Positions 1 through 7,030 of a stretch of DNA of 12,180 bases are shown here, one piece after another (the first letter of the stretch is position 1; every line of letters starts with the position of its first letter). The position numbers and the translations under genes are program-made. The DNA lies in NCBI GenBank assembly GCA_017540915.1, contig JAFYAD010000298.1, positions 1-12,180 on the forward strand, written 5' to 3'. The notes beneath the pieces were generated by a model. That model saw nothing but the letters and a program-made list of their open reading frames with translations. It searched no databases and was not told the origin of the DNA. The DNA comes from Lachnospiraceae bacterium. Its GTDB lineage: Bacteria > Bacillota_A > Clostridia > Lachnospirales > Lachnospiraceae.

Positions 1-1090
1 CCCCGGGTATATACACTACCAGAACATTGTCCTTTTCAAGACCCTTTTGTCCGATCTGTTCCAGTGCAAGCTCCACGCCCCGCTCTGTCAGTTCCTGTCT
101 TCTGCTGTTGTATTCATATAATTCAGATGCGTATTCAGAAGCCTCGCTCTCGTCCTTATCCAACAGCAATCTCACTGCCCTCTCAGCCGTATCCAGACGC
201 CCCGTCGCATTGATGCAGGGTCCCAGCCTGAATCCGATATGGTGACATTTTAATTCATCGGGTGCTATCCTGCAAACATCCATCAGGGCTTTCAGACCGA
301 TGTATGAAGAATGTCTCATGGCCTCCAGTCCAAGGGCTGTAATAGTGCGGTTCTCTCCCTTCAGCTTCATGACATCGCCCACAGTGGCAAAACCGGCGAG
401 CTCCACATAGGAATATGAATCTATATCCGCTTTCATCCTGCGCTCTAACAGAGTGATGAGCTTCCATGCCACTGCAGCACCGCAAAGATCCCTGAATGGA
501 TAAGTCTCATCCTCTCTCTTGATATCCACCACAGCCTGCGCGGGCGGAAGCCTGTATTCTCTGACCTCTCCTTCGAGAATATACGGGATCTCATGGTGAT
601 CGGTCACTATCACCGTAAGACCGCTGTCCACTGCATACTGGATCTCATCATATGCCGCAATTCCGTTATCACAGGTTATGATGGTATCAACCCCGTTGTC
701 TATTGCCGCACTCACAAGATTCATATTGAGACCATAACCGTCATTTACCCTGTGAGGAACCGAAAAATCAACCTCAGCCCCCATCCTTTTCAGTCCGTCC
801 GTCAATATGACCGTGGCGCAGACTCCGTCTATATCGTAATCTCCGATAACCCGGATCCTTTTTCCCTCTTTTATCTTTGCACACAGGATATCCGCTGCTT
901 TTTCCGCATCCCTCATCTGTGCGGGATCATGCAGATGCTCCCTCGCCGGAAAAAAGAAGCTGTCAAAATCCTTTTCCTCTACCCCCCTGTTTTTTGCCAG
1001 CAGCAGCAACAGCGGCTCGATCCCGTATTTTTTGCCGAGAGCATTGTAATCTCCCGGGATATTACGCATAACCCACTTTTTATCTCTCAC
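1..1090 (-). CDS. recJ: Single-stranded-DNA-specific exonuclease RecJ (3' end beyond window)
   Basis: RecJ degrades single-stranded DNA 5' to 3' in recombination and mismatch or gap repair, as a cytoplasmic DHH-superfamily enzyme using Mn/Mg. The reading frame is open from 1090 to the left edge (363 codons), so the C-terminal part lies outside. Visible motifs: GDYDIDG (residues 83-89, motif I), TCDNGI (139-144), TDHHE (163-167, the DHH motif), LCGAAVAWK (202-210), ATVGDV (235-240) and GPCINATGR (290-298, the DHHA1-side family motif). The N-terminus (KKWVMRN...) is typical of clostridial RecJ. The start is GTG at 1090: a GGAG lies 7 nt upstream, an in-frame stop lies 45 nt upstream, and no other start codon lies between. 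The nearby ATG at 1103 is out of frame. It follows the PilZ pair but is separated from it by a hairpin terminator, so it probably has its own promoter in 1091-1237. Confidence 0.95.
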   Translation of the reverse strand, partial: MRDKKWVMRNIPGDYNALGKKYGIEPLLLLLAKNRGVEEKDFDSFFFPAREHLHDPAQMRDAEKAADILCAKIKEGKRIRVIGDYDIDGVCATVILTDGLKRMGAEVDFSVPHRVNDGYGLNMNLVSAAIDNGVDTIITCDNGIAAYDEIQYAVDSGLTVIVTDHHEIPYILEGEVREYRLPPAQAVVDIKREDETYPFRDLCGAAVAWKLITLLERRMKADIDSYSYVELAGFATVGDVMKLKGENRTITALGLEAMRHSSYIGLKALMDVCRIAPDELKCHHIGFRLGPCINATGRLDTAERAVRLLLDKDESEASEYASELYEYNSRRQELTERGVELALEQIGQKGLEKDNVLVVYIPG

Positions 1091-1135
1091 GTTGTAACTC
1101 CATGTATAATATGATATCCCTGTCGTAAGCCTTCA

Positions 1136-1168
1136 GCCCGGTAACCGGGCAAAACAGCCGGTGTTTTT
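1136..1168 (-). repeat. Two abutting hairpins in the recJ leader
   Basis: Upstream of recJ, GCCCGG (1136-1141) pairs with CCGGGC (1145-1150) across a 3-nt loop. AAAACA (1151-1156) pairs directly next to it with TGTTTT (1162-1167). Neither is followed by a T-run on the minus strand, so they do not look like a recJ-side terminator. On the plus strand the second ends in five Ts, but its stem is weak. They may be leader structure or chance. The rest of 1091-1237 shows no gene and no convincing -35/-10 pair. Confidence 0.3.
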
Positions 1169-1237
1169 GTACCTGTCAGCCGATCCAATACCGATACGCT
1201 TCATCACCCCGGAGGATCCGACTGTATTCTATGCATA

Positions 1238-1271
1238 AAAACGACAAAAGCCTTACAGCTTTTGTCGTTTT
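1238..1271 (-). terminator. Intrinsic terminator after the PilZ / small-protein pair
   Basis: A perfect 14-bp inverted repeat (arms 1238-1251 and 1258-1271, loop 1252-1257) begins 7 nt past the stop codon of the small minus-strand gene. Read on the minus strand, the right half of the stem ends in a run of five Ts. The plus strand offers T-rich sequence in the mirrored arm, so it may act in both directions. It separates the PilZ transcript from recJ. Confidence 0.85.
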
Positions 1272-1278
1272 ATTATTG

Positions 1279-1509
1279 TTAATGATGAAAGCCCTTCAGC
1301 TCCACGGACAATCTGGATATCATGCTGTTATAGTACGCCGTCTGTCTTTCGTTCAGCTTTCCCGACTCACGCAGGCTCTCATATTTTTCCTGCAGCTCCC
1401 TGAATGCTTTTTGCGCCGCATCCTTGTAGTTGTTGGAAGCGTTTCCTTCAACGGAAGCCAGCAGCTGGTCAAGCTCTCCGTGGTGCTTTCTCTGTAAGAA
1501 TCTCAACAT
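1279..1509 (-). CDS. Small helical protein of unknown function, coupled to the PilZ gene
   Basis: The 76-residue protein is charged and predicted almost wholly helical, with no signal peptide, membrane segment or cysteines. Residues about 10-60 (QLLASVEG...LQEKYESLRES) have the hydrophobic spacing of a two-helix hairpin or coiled coil. I do not recognise the family. Its ATG at 1509 begins one base after the TAA of the PilZ gene, and an AGAGGG inside the PilZ 3' end lies 9 nt upstream, so translation is probably coupled. The tight spacing and shared terminator argue that the gene is real and works with the PilZ protein, perhaps as a binding partner or small effector. That role is inference. 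Confidence 0.75.
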   Translation of the reverse strand: MLRFLQRKHHGELDQLLASVEGNASNNYKDAAQKAFRELQEKYESLRESGKLNERQTAYYNSMISRLSVELKGFHH

Positions 1510-1510
1510 A

Positions 1511-2149
1511 TTATTTTGCCCTCTTCAACAGAATGTACATCAGCAGATCACGATCCGGTTCCATGATCTCACATCCGTAAACCGTGTTTTTATCTTCGGT
1601 CTTGGTACGGCTGATAGTACCGTGAACCTTTATATTAAACTCCTTGCCTCTGATCTTGTCCTCCCATTTCAGGACGATCTTCCTTTGATCGATCCGGTAA
1701 TCCGATGATATCATAAAAGATATGCCGGCATCGCTGATGTCCTTGATCACAACATCCTGTAGTATCTCTCCCTTTTCGGTAATGAGCTTTCCGGGATAGT
1801 TGATCTCCGTCCTCTTATAGCTGCGTCTTTCACTGCTCTGCGCGATGGAATTGTATGTTCCCGCCGAAACCTCATATATAATGTCATCCCTGTATGTCTC
1901 GGAGGTAATATTCACCGAATTGAAGACCTTTCTGTTACCTTCTTCGTCTATACAGTGAAGATTGATGGTCATATCTTCATTATCCTCTGACATCATCTCC
2001 ACCACGACTCCGTTATATACATAGGGCTTCAGCAGGAGCTTTCCGTCAAAATTACCCAGAACTCTGGATGGCATTTCGTAATCGCCATCGCCCCACAATA
2101 TCTCCAGAGTAACCTCCTGACCTGATTTGACGTCGTCTATTTTCTTCAT
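1511..2149 (-). CDS. PilZ-domain c-di-GMP receptor, YcgR-like
   Basis: This 212-residue cytoplasmic protein has an N-terminal beta-rich domain (about 1-100, like the YcgR N-terminal domain) and a C-terminal PilZ domain (about 107-210). The c-di-GMP signature is complete: RRSYKR at 108-113 gives RxxxR, and DISDAG at 137-142 gives DxSxxG. The protein should therefore bind c-di-GMP. YcgR-type proteins act as brakes on flagellar rotation or adjust surface behaviour. The start at 2149 is chosen because a strong GGAGG lies 9 nt upstream; an in-frame ATG at 2176 would place that site inside the gene. It leads a two-gene unit with the 76-residue protein. A weak sigma-D-like promoter lies upstream (2195-2221), which would fit a motility role. 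The exact target is not shown by the sequence. Confidence 0.88.
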   Translation of the reverse strand: MKKIDDVKSGQEVTLEILWGDGDYEMPSRVLGNFDGKLLLKPYVYNGVVVEMMSEDNEDMTINLHCIDEEGNRKVFNSVNITSETYRDDIIYEVSAGTYNSIAQSSERRSYKRTEINYPGKLITEKGEILQDVVIKDISDAGISFMISSDYRIDQRKIVLKWEDKIRGKEFNIKVHGTISRTKTEDKNTVYGCEIMEPDRDLLMYILLKRAK

Positions 2150-2194
2150 AATGCAGCACCTCCCCCAATAATACACTCGCAGCCGAACAGCATG

Positions 2195-2221
2195 ATATTG
2201 GCTGTGAATAGTAACAATATA
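2195..2221 (-). promoter_or_regulatory. Possible sigma-D promoter for the PilZ gene
   Basis: On the minus strand TATA (2218-2221), a 15-nt spacer and GCCAATAT (2195-2202) match the flagellar sigma factor consensus TAAA-N15-GCCGATAT at 10 of 12 positions. The start codon is 45 nt downstream of the -10. The surrounding DNA is very AT-rich, and a sigma-A alternative is present (GATAAT around 2223-2228), so this is only a candidate. Confidence 0.3.
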
Positions 2222-2272
2222 TTATCATATATACAGTTTCACTACAATAACAGTTTTTTATGAAAAAATCTG

Positions 2273-2301
2273 TTGACATTGAAAAAAAAAAATAGTATTA
2301 T
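2273..2301 (+). promoter_or_regulatory. Sigma-A promoter of tRNA-Leu
   Basis: A perfect TTGACA (-35, 2273-2278) is followed by exactly 17 nt and TATTAT (-10, 2296-2301, five of six consensus bases). The tRNA begins 14 nt after the -10, so the transcript has almost no leader. The spacer contains a run of 11 adenines. Confidence 0.88.
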
Positions 2302-2315
2302 GTCTGTCGTGTCGG

Positions 2316-2398
2316 GCAGAAGTGGCGGAATGGCAGACGCGCTAGCTTCAGGTGCTAGTGGCAGCAATGTCGTGTGGGTTCAAGTCCCATCTTCTGCA
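2316..2398 (+). tRNA. tRNA-Leu (anticodon CAG)
   Basis: The acceptor stem GCAGAAG (2316-2322) pairs with CTTCTGC (2391-2397), followed by discriminator A2398. The anticodon stem is CTAGC/GCTAG (2342-2346, 2354-2358) with loop TTCAGGT, giving anticodon CAG at 2349-2351, which reads CUG leucine codons. A long variable arm (about 2359-2373, GGCA...TGTC stem) marks a class II tRNA. The T arm is GTGGG-TTCAAGT-CCCAT (2374-2390). The bases after A73 are GCA rather than CCA, so CCA must be added after transcription. No integrase or duplicated tRNA end is seen, so it is not an occupied attachment site. Confidence 0.96.
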
Positions 2399-2400
2399 GC

Positions 2401-2438
2401 AAAAAGGAACAGTAGCATTTGCTACTGTTCTTTTTTTT
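2401..2438 (+). terminator. Bidirectional terminator between tRNA-Leu and surE
   Basis: A 10-bp perfect stem (GAACAGTAGC 2407-2416, GCTACTGTTC 2421-2430, loop ATTT) is followed by eight Ts on the plus strand. On the minus strand it is followed by C and five Ts (2401-2405 complement). It lies between two convergent units and can end both the tRNA transcript and the operon that finishes with surE. Confidence 0.93.
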
Positions 2439-2487
2439 CTGCCTTAAAACCCTGTACCGCCCGGGTCTTCCTTCATCAGACCGGGTG

Positions 2488-3222
2488 TTATGATATATTG
2501 GTCGCTGTACCTATAGATACGTAATTGTCGTAAAGCGCACGAAGGTCGGTGTCAGGCTCTGACTCATGAATCCTGCGACCATCAACCATATATGTTATCC
2601 TGTCTCCGTTCTGAGCCACCACCTTATACCTGTCCTCATAAAAGGAGCAGGCTGACGCCCTACGGCCGCGCAATATCCCCCTGCATTCATTTAACGGACA
2701 TCCCGGAAAGTTCACATTTTGAATAACCCTCCTGTCAACAGGGACACCGGACAGCCCGCCCAAAAGCTCTGTCAGTATATCTCCGAGGTATCTGTCCGTC
2801 ACCTCGTGACAGTCGCTCATGGCCTCGGAAAAAGCAATGGAATGAACTCCCTGAAAAGCTCCCTCAAATGCTGCACCGGCTGTGGCAGAATACTGCAGAT
2901 CAGTTGCCGCGTTATAGCCGTAATTGATCCCTGATAACACAAAGTCCGGACCGCCCTCCACAATATTCAGAATGCCTATCCTGACACAGTCAGCCGGCGT
3001 TCCGTCACATGCATAAGCCTCAACTCCCGGGACGGGAAAATCCACCCTCCAGACATCCACACCGTGTCTTAAGGTGAGGCTGTGTGACGCGGCGCTTCTC
3101 TGTTCAAACGGCGCCACCACGTATACATGTCCATGATCAACTGCCTTTGCAGCGAGACGCTGCAGCCCGCCGGCATTTATACCGTCATCATTTGTGATCA
3201 GTATTTTTCTGTCTTTTATCAT
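2488..3222 (-). CDS. surE: 5'/3'-nucleotidase SurE
   Basis: SurE is a cytoplasmic, metal-dependent phosphatase that removes phosphate from nucleoside 5'- and 3'-monophosphates. The E. coli enzyme also hydrolyses short polyphosphate. The 244-residue length is normal for the family. Family motifs are in place: ITNDDG (9-14, metal-binding aspartates), QRSAASHSLT (41-50, phosphate-binding serine region), DGTPADCV (73-80) and LSGINYGYN (96-104, metal-binding asparagines), then YSATAGAA (111-118). The ATG at 3222 has an AAAGGCGGG-type site just upstream. It is the last gene of the operon, 60 nt after the PPK2 gene. That placement next to a polyphosphate kinase-type enzyme suggests a shared role in nucleotide and phosphate turnover. 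The nearest terminator is at 2401-2430. Confidence 0.95.
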   Translation of the reverse strand: MIKDRKILITNDDGINAGGLQRLAAKAVDHGHVYVVAPFEQRSAASHSLTLRHGVDVWRVDFPVPGVEAYACDGTPADCVRIGILNIVEGGPDFVLSGINYGYNAATDLQYSATAGAAFEGAFQGVHSIAFSEAMSDCHEVTDRYLGDILTELLGGLSGVPVDRRVIQNVNFPGCPLNECRGILRGRRASACSFYEDRYKVVAQNGDRITYMVDGRRIHESEPDTDLRALYDNYVSIGTATNIS

Positions 3223-3282
3223 TTTCCCGCCTTTCGTACAGGCAACCGGAACCGTCAGCAGTATAAATCTGCGGCGGCAATG

Positions 3283-4752
3283 CTACAACCTCTTTTCTAT
3301 CTCATCTATCACTATCTTTAATGCCTTGATACGGGCATATTTTTTATCCACCGATTCCAGTACATACCATGGTGCATTGACGGTATTGGTCTTTTTCAGC
3401 ATCTCATCAATGGCGACCTCATAATCGTCCCATTTCTCACGGTTCCGCCAGTCTTCATCAGTGATCTTCCACTGCTTTTCCGGCGTATTCTGCCTGTCGG
3501 TAAAACGTTCAAGCTGTGTGTCCTTGTCTATCTGAACCCAGAACTTAATGACGATGGCGCCCCAGTCGGTGAGCTCCTTCTCAAACTCATTGATCTCGTT
3601 GTAGGCTCTCTGCCAGTCATTCTCGCTGCAGAAGCCCTCAAGACGTTCCACCATGACACGCCCGTACCAGGTTCTGTCAAAAATAGTAAAATGACCGGTT
3701 CTCGGAAGTCTCGTCCAAAATCTCCAGAGATAGTGTCTCGCCTTCTCGTGGGGCTCGGGGCTGGCTATGGGTATAACTTCATATCCCCTGGGATCCAGCG
3801 CCCCGGTTATACGCTTGATGTTGCCGCCCTTGCCCGCAGCATCCCATCCTTCATATGCGATGATAACCGGGATCTTTTTGCGGTAGACTTCATTGTGAAG
3901 CTTGGAGAGCTTCTTTTGCAGCCTGTCCAGCTCAGTCCTGTACTCTTCCTCTGAGAGGGTTTTGTTCCTGAGAGAAATCTCCGACAGCTTTTTGGTCTTT
4001 TTCAGCGGGAAAACATTCTGCAATACAGGCACCGCCAGAGATCCTCTCGACAGAGCCATGTCTATGCCGCCCACTAGTATCTCCATAAGCTCGCACTCCG
4101 CCCATTTTTTGTTCTTGGCATCTATTATATACCAGGGAGCCTGCGGCTGATTGGTCTCACGAAGATACTCGTCAAATACCTCAAAACACTTGTCGTAGTT
4201 TTTATTCTGCCACTTATCCCAGTCGCTGACTCTCCATTTGGTGTTCTTGTCATCAAGGAGCACATCAAGACGTTTCTTCTGCTCTTTCTGATCGATATGG
4301 AAAAAGAATTTCAGCACCAGATAACCGTTGTCAGTGAGCTGACGCTCGTAATTTTTCACGCTGATGAGGCGGTTTTTGTATTCCTTTTCGGAAAGCTTTC
4401 CCGTGAGATACTCGCCTGTGAGCTCCTCCATCAGGCTGCCGTCCAAAAACTCGTACTTGCCCGCTTCCGGGATCTTTATAAAGTGACGGTACAGGAAAGG
4501 CTTTCTCCTGTCGTCCTCACTCTTTTCACTCATGGTGGCAACCTTAAAGAAACGGGGATCAATGTTCTTGATAACCTTGCCTAAGACACTGCCCTTTCCG
4601 GCAGCTCCCCAGCCTTCCAAAACCACCAGAACCGGCAGTTTCTGATCCTTGATCTGTGTCTGTCTGGCAGCAAGTTCCGCCCTGAGTTTCTCGAGTCTTT
4701 CCTTTATCTTCTCGTCCGAGTCTCTCTCGGATCTCTTATAATCTTTAAGCAT
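3283..4752 (-). CDS. pap: Polyphosphate:AMP phosphotransferase (two-domain PPK2)
   Basis: The protein has 489 residues with two PPK2 domains in tandem, the layout of class II PPK2 (PAP), which moves phosphate from polyphosphate to AMP to give ADP. The C-terminal domain is intact: Walker A EGWDAAGKGG (301-310), lid-region SPEPHEKARHYLWRFW (331-346) and Walker B FDRTWYGR (358-365). The N-terminal domain keeps a Walker A (EGWGAAGKG, 46-54), but the Walker B position reads FLDGSLMEE (102-110). It therefore lacks the DRxWYGR motif and is probably non-catalytic, as in known PAPs. The ATG at 4752 follows an AGGGGGC-type site. It lies 30 nt after the SGNH gene and 60 nt before surE. Substrate preference (AMP versus ADP or others) cannot be settled from sequence alone. 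No ppk1 is visible here. Confidence 0.9.
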   Translation of the reverse strand: MLKDYKRSERDSDEKIKERLEKLRAELAARQTQIKDQKLPVLVVLEGWGAAGKGSVLGKVIKNIDPRFFKVATMSEKSEDDRRKPFLYRHFIKIPEAGKYEFLDGSLMEELTGEYLTGKLSEKEYKNRLISVKNYERQLTDNGYLVLKFFFHIDQKEQKKRLDVLLDDKNTKWRVSDWDKWQNKNYDKCFEVFDEYLRETNQPQAPWYIIDAKNKKWAECELMEILVGGIDMALSRGSLAVPVLQNVFPLKKTKKLSEISLRNKTLSEEEYRTELDRLQKKLSKLHNEVYRKKIPVIIAYEGWDAAGKGGNIKRITGALDPRGYEVIPIASPEPHEKARHYLWRFWTRLPRTGHFTIFDRTWYGRVMVERLEGFCSENDWQRAYNEINEFEKELTDWGAIVIKFWVQIDKDTQLERFTDRQNTPEKQWKITDEDWRNREKWDDYEVAIDEMLKKTNTVNAPWYVLESVDKKYARIKALKIVIDEIEKRL

Positions 4753-4782
4753 AAGGCCCCCTTTGTATTGCCTGAAACACCC

Positions 4783-5655
4783 CTACATCAACCGGTTGGA
4801 AGACTCGTACAACGACGGATTCCGCCCGCCTTTATCATACCACTCCGAACTCCGGCTGTCATTCCACAAGGGATTACTGCTGTCATCGTCATAACCAAAG
4901 TAGCTCTTTATCAGCTTATGCAGATATTCCGTGGTGGAATCATAATAGTGCACCCCGTCCTGGGTTGAATAACCGTGCTCCACAAGTTTGTCATATGTGT
5001 TTATATATGTGTACGATATGCCGGCACCGGCCTCCATCTCCTCGTTGAATGCTCTGACTGCCTCATCGGTGATACTGTATTCTTTTCCGGGCTCCGTGGG
5101 ATTAACACTGAGAAAATATGTGTCCGACTGAAATCTGTTCTCATTCAGAAATTCGATATACTCCGGTGCCTGAGTCAGATTGTTGACTCCAAGCCCAATG
5201 ATGACAGCGCAGTTACCCGATTCATAACTTCTGATGGCGCTGTAATTGCTCTTGAGAAACGATAAACTGACACCCGTCTGGCATACAAAGGTGTCCTCCT
5301 CATCGGCAAAGGAACTCATGGCCACAAACCTTGAGTCACCGACAAAAATAAATGTATCATAAAAAGGCAGCTCTTCCGCGCTGTCGTCTTCCATATCGGA
5401 TGCTGTATCGGCTTCATCTGCCTCAAGAGCCCCACTCTCGTGGGGCGTCTCCTCCGGCTCCTCCATTACAGTTTCCACGGCATCCGAAGTTTCCCCCACC
5501 GGACTGTCCGTTGCGGCGATACCCGCCCTCTTTGCCGATATCACAACAACCGCGCATACCGCAACCACCAGAAGCGACAACACCACCACAACAGAGACAA
5601 GCCGAATGAGAAAAACATTATTTAATTCATTGAGTGATTTTAATTTTCTGGACAT
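4783..5655 (-). CDS. Membrane-anchored SGNH/GDSL-type hydrolase
   Basis: The 290-residue protein has a short basic N-terminus and one hydrophobic helix (about 14-40). An acidic, low-complexity linker follows (about 45-97, rich in Glu and Asp). The SGNH-like domain (about 98-256) should lie outside the membrane. SGNH blocks are visible: GDS (106-108, nucleophile Ser108), GLGVNNL (154-160, block III) and DGVHYY (233-238, giving the Asp-x-x-His pair D233/H236). Members remove acyl or acetyl groups from lipids, sugars or cell-wall polymers; the substrate here is unknown. The gene sits 36 nt after the phosphofructokinase and 30 nt before the PPK2 gene, which makes it the odd member of a phosphate-related operon. 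No good ribosome binding site precedes its ATG, so it may depend on translation of the gene before it. Confidence 0.82.
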   Translation of the reverse strand: MSRKLKSLNELNNVFLIRLVSVVVVLSLLVVAVCAVVVISAKRAGIAATDSPVGETSDAVETVMEEPEETPHESGALEADEADTASDMEDDSAEELPFYDTFIFVGDSRFVAMSSFADEEDTFVCQTGVSLSFLKSNYSAIRSYESGNCAVIIGLGVNNLTQAPEYIEFLNENRFQSDTYFLSVNPTEPGKEYSITDEAVRAFNEEMEAGAGISYTYINTYDKLVEHGYSTQDGVHYYDSTTEYLHKLIKSYFGYDDDSSNPLWNDSRSSEWYDKGGRNPSLYESSNRLM

Positions 5656-5691
5656 AACTGATAAGCCGGATCCATCCCGGCCGGTATTCCA

Positions 5692-6960
5692 TCAATCCAA
5701 GTCATTATAAAGATCAGCATAACCCGTGGGATTCATGGTGAGGTGTCTCGGAAGACCGCCAACCATCATAGGCTGGTAATCACCCTGTATGAGCGGTCTT
5801 ACGTAGTTTACGAACTCATCCGTAACGTAATCTCCCTCTTTGGTGATCCACTTCCTCGGCACAAGCTTCTCGTCATTGGCAATCCTGTGAACATCATAAA
5901 CACCCGTTGTGCTCTGATAAGGATCATCCGAAAGACGATCTATAACGACCATCACGCCACTGCTGCCCTCATCGGCAGCTTTTATGGCAGCACCGCCCAC
6001 CATGAAAGCCTCGTTAATATCTATACGGCTCGCAAGGTGCGATGCAGACCTCTGAAGTGAAGAAAACTCAACGCTCCTGGTCTTGATATCAAGTGCATCA
6101 TGTATATAATTGGCAAGATAAGAAGCGGTACCGGTCATCTGGATATGTCCGAAAGCATCGGTGGAATCGCTGCCTGCTGTGAGCTGGCAGATATATTTGC
6201 CCTCCGAATTCTTGATACCCTCGGATACGGCTGCCACAACCACATCTTTTTCTTTTAAGAGATCTTCAACCCTCTTCTGGAAAACATCGATATCAAACGG
6301 GATCTCCGGCAAATAGATGAGATCCGGTCCGTCACAGTCCTCGCCCTTGGAGAGAGCTGTAGCTCCGGTAAGCCATCCTGCATTTCGTCCCATGACTTCG
6401 ATGATGGTAACGTTTTTCTTTTTGTATGAGAATCCGAGACAGTCTCTGATGATCTCCTTGGTGGAAGTTCCGATGTATTTAGCGGCACTTCCGTAACCCG
6501 GTGTGTGGTCTGTCAGAGCCAGATCGTTGTCAATGGTCTTCGGGCATCCGATAAACTTCTGCCTTGCCCCTGTCAGCATAGCGTAATCGGAAAGCTTTTT
6601 GATGGTATCCATTGAGTCGTTTCCACCGATATAGACGAAAACTTCGATCTCCATCTTATCCAACAGCTCGAAAACCTTCTCATATACGGTCCTGTCCTCA
6701 TGTATCGCAGGCATCTTGTAACGGCATGTACCCAAAAATGCAGACGGTGTACGCTTTAAGAGCTCAAGATCCATCTCGTTCTTGATGTAATCAGAGAGAT
6801 CGACATACTGCTCATCCAGAAAACCCTGGATACCGTACATCATACCGTAAACCTTGTTAAATCCACGGTCTTTGGCTGTCTTGAACACACCCGCCAGACT
6901 GGAGTTGATAACTGCGGTAGGTCCGCCCGACTGTCCCACGATAACATTTCCTTTTTTCAT
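5692..6960 (-). CDS. pfp: 6-phosphofructokinase, probably pyrophosphate-dependent
   Basis: The enzyme phosphorylates fructose 6-phosphate to fructose 1,6-bisphosphate in glycolysis; PPi-dependent forms also run in reverse. The 422-residue length is longer than bacterial ATP-PfkA (about 320) and suits the PPi-type or mixed-substrate clade. Motifs: GQSGGPTAVIN (9-19), YIGGNDSMDT (110-119), PKTIDND (140-146) and MGRNAGW (190-196). The Asp at the fourth position of GGND, where ATP enzymes carry Gly, and the Lys in PKTIDND, where ATP enzymes carry Gly, are the established marks of PPi use. The Asn in GGND, instead of GGDD, is a variation seen in some clostridial members as I recall. The strong AAGGAGGG lies 6 nt before the ATG. 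It is the first gene of the operon, with a promoter at 7022-7050. Donor choice is inferred, not proven. Confidence 0.88.
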   Translation of the reverse strand: MKKGNVIVGQSGGPTAVINSSLAGVFKTAKDRGFNKVYGMMYGIQGFLDEQYVDLSDYIKNEMDLELLKRTPSAFLGTCRYKMPAIHEDRTVYEKVFELLDKMEIEVFVYIGGNDSMDTIKKLSDYAMLTGARQKFIGCPKTIDNDLALTDHTPGYGSAAKYIGTSTKEIIRDCLGFSYKKKNVTIIEVMGRNAGWLTGATALSKGEDCDGPDLIYLPEIPFDIDVFQKRVEDLLKEKDVVVAAVSEGIKNSEGKYICQLTAGSDSTDAFGHIQMTGTASYLANYIHDALDIKTRSVEFSSLQRSASHLASRIDINEAFMVGGAAIKAADEGSSGVMVVIDRLSDDPYQSTTGVYDVHRIANDEKLVPRKWITKEGDYVTDEFVNYVRPLIQGDYQPMMVGGLPRHLTMNPTGYADLYNDLD

Positions 6961-6975
6961 GTAAAACCCTCCTTC

Positions 6976-7030
6976 CGATACATTAACCCTGTTGCTGTAC
7001 GCAACGAAAACAACTATTAATAATGTATCG
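6976..7030. repeat. Inverted repeat bracketing the pfp leader
   Basis: CGATACATTA (6976-6985) and its exact reverse complement TAATGTATCG (7021-7030) lie 35 nt apart. The right copy covers the pfp -10 element, and the left copy ends next to the Shine-Dalgarno site. Between them lies a small hairpin, GTTGC/GCAAC (6991-6995, 7001-7005). The pairing could be a protein operator or RNA structure; because the -10 copy is upstream of the likely transcript start, an operator or DNA-looping role is the more natural reading. Confidence 0.5.

Noticed and set aside
593..1114. 173-codon open frame on the plus strand opposite recJ
   Set aside because: It is antisense to clear RecJ motifs, cysteine- and histidine-rich without any family resemblance, and has no convincing start signals.
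2316..2398. tRNA-Leu as an integration site for a mobile element
   Set aside because: No integrase, no repeated tRNA 3' end and no foreign-looking genes on either side.
2460..2485. CCCGGGTCT...AGACCGGG hairpin after surE as a terminator
   Set aside because: The stem has a bulge and no T-run follows on either strand; the stronger bidirectional hairpin at 2401-2430 explains termination.
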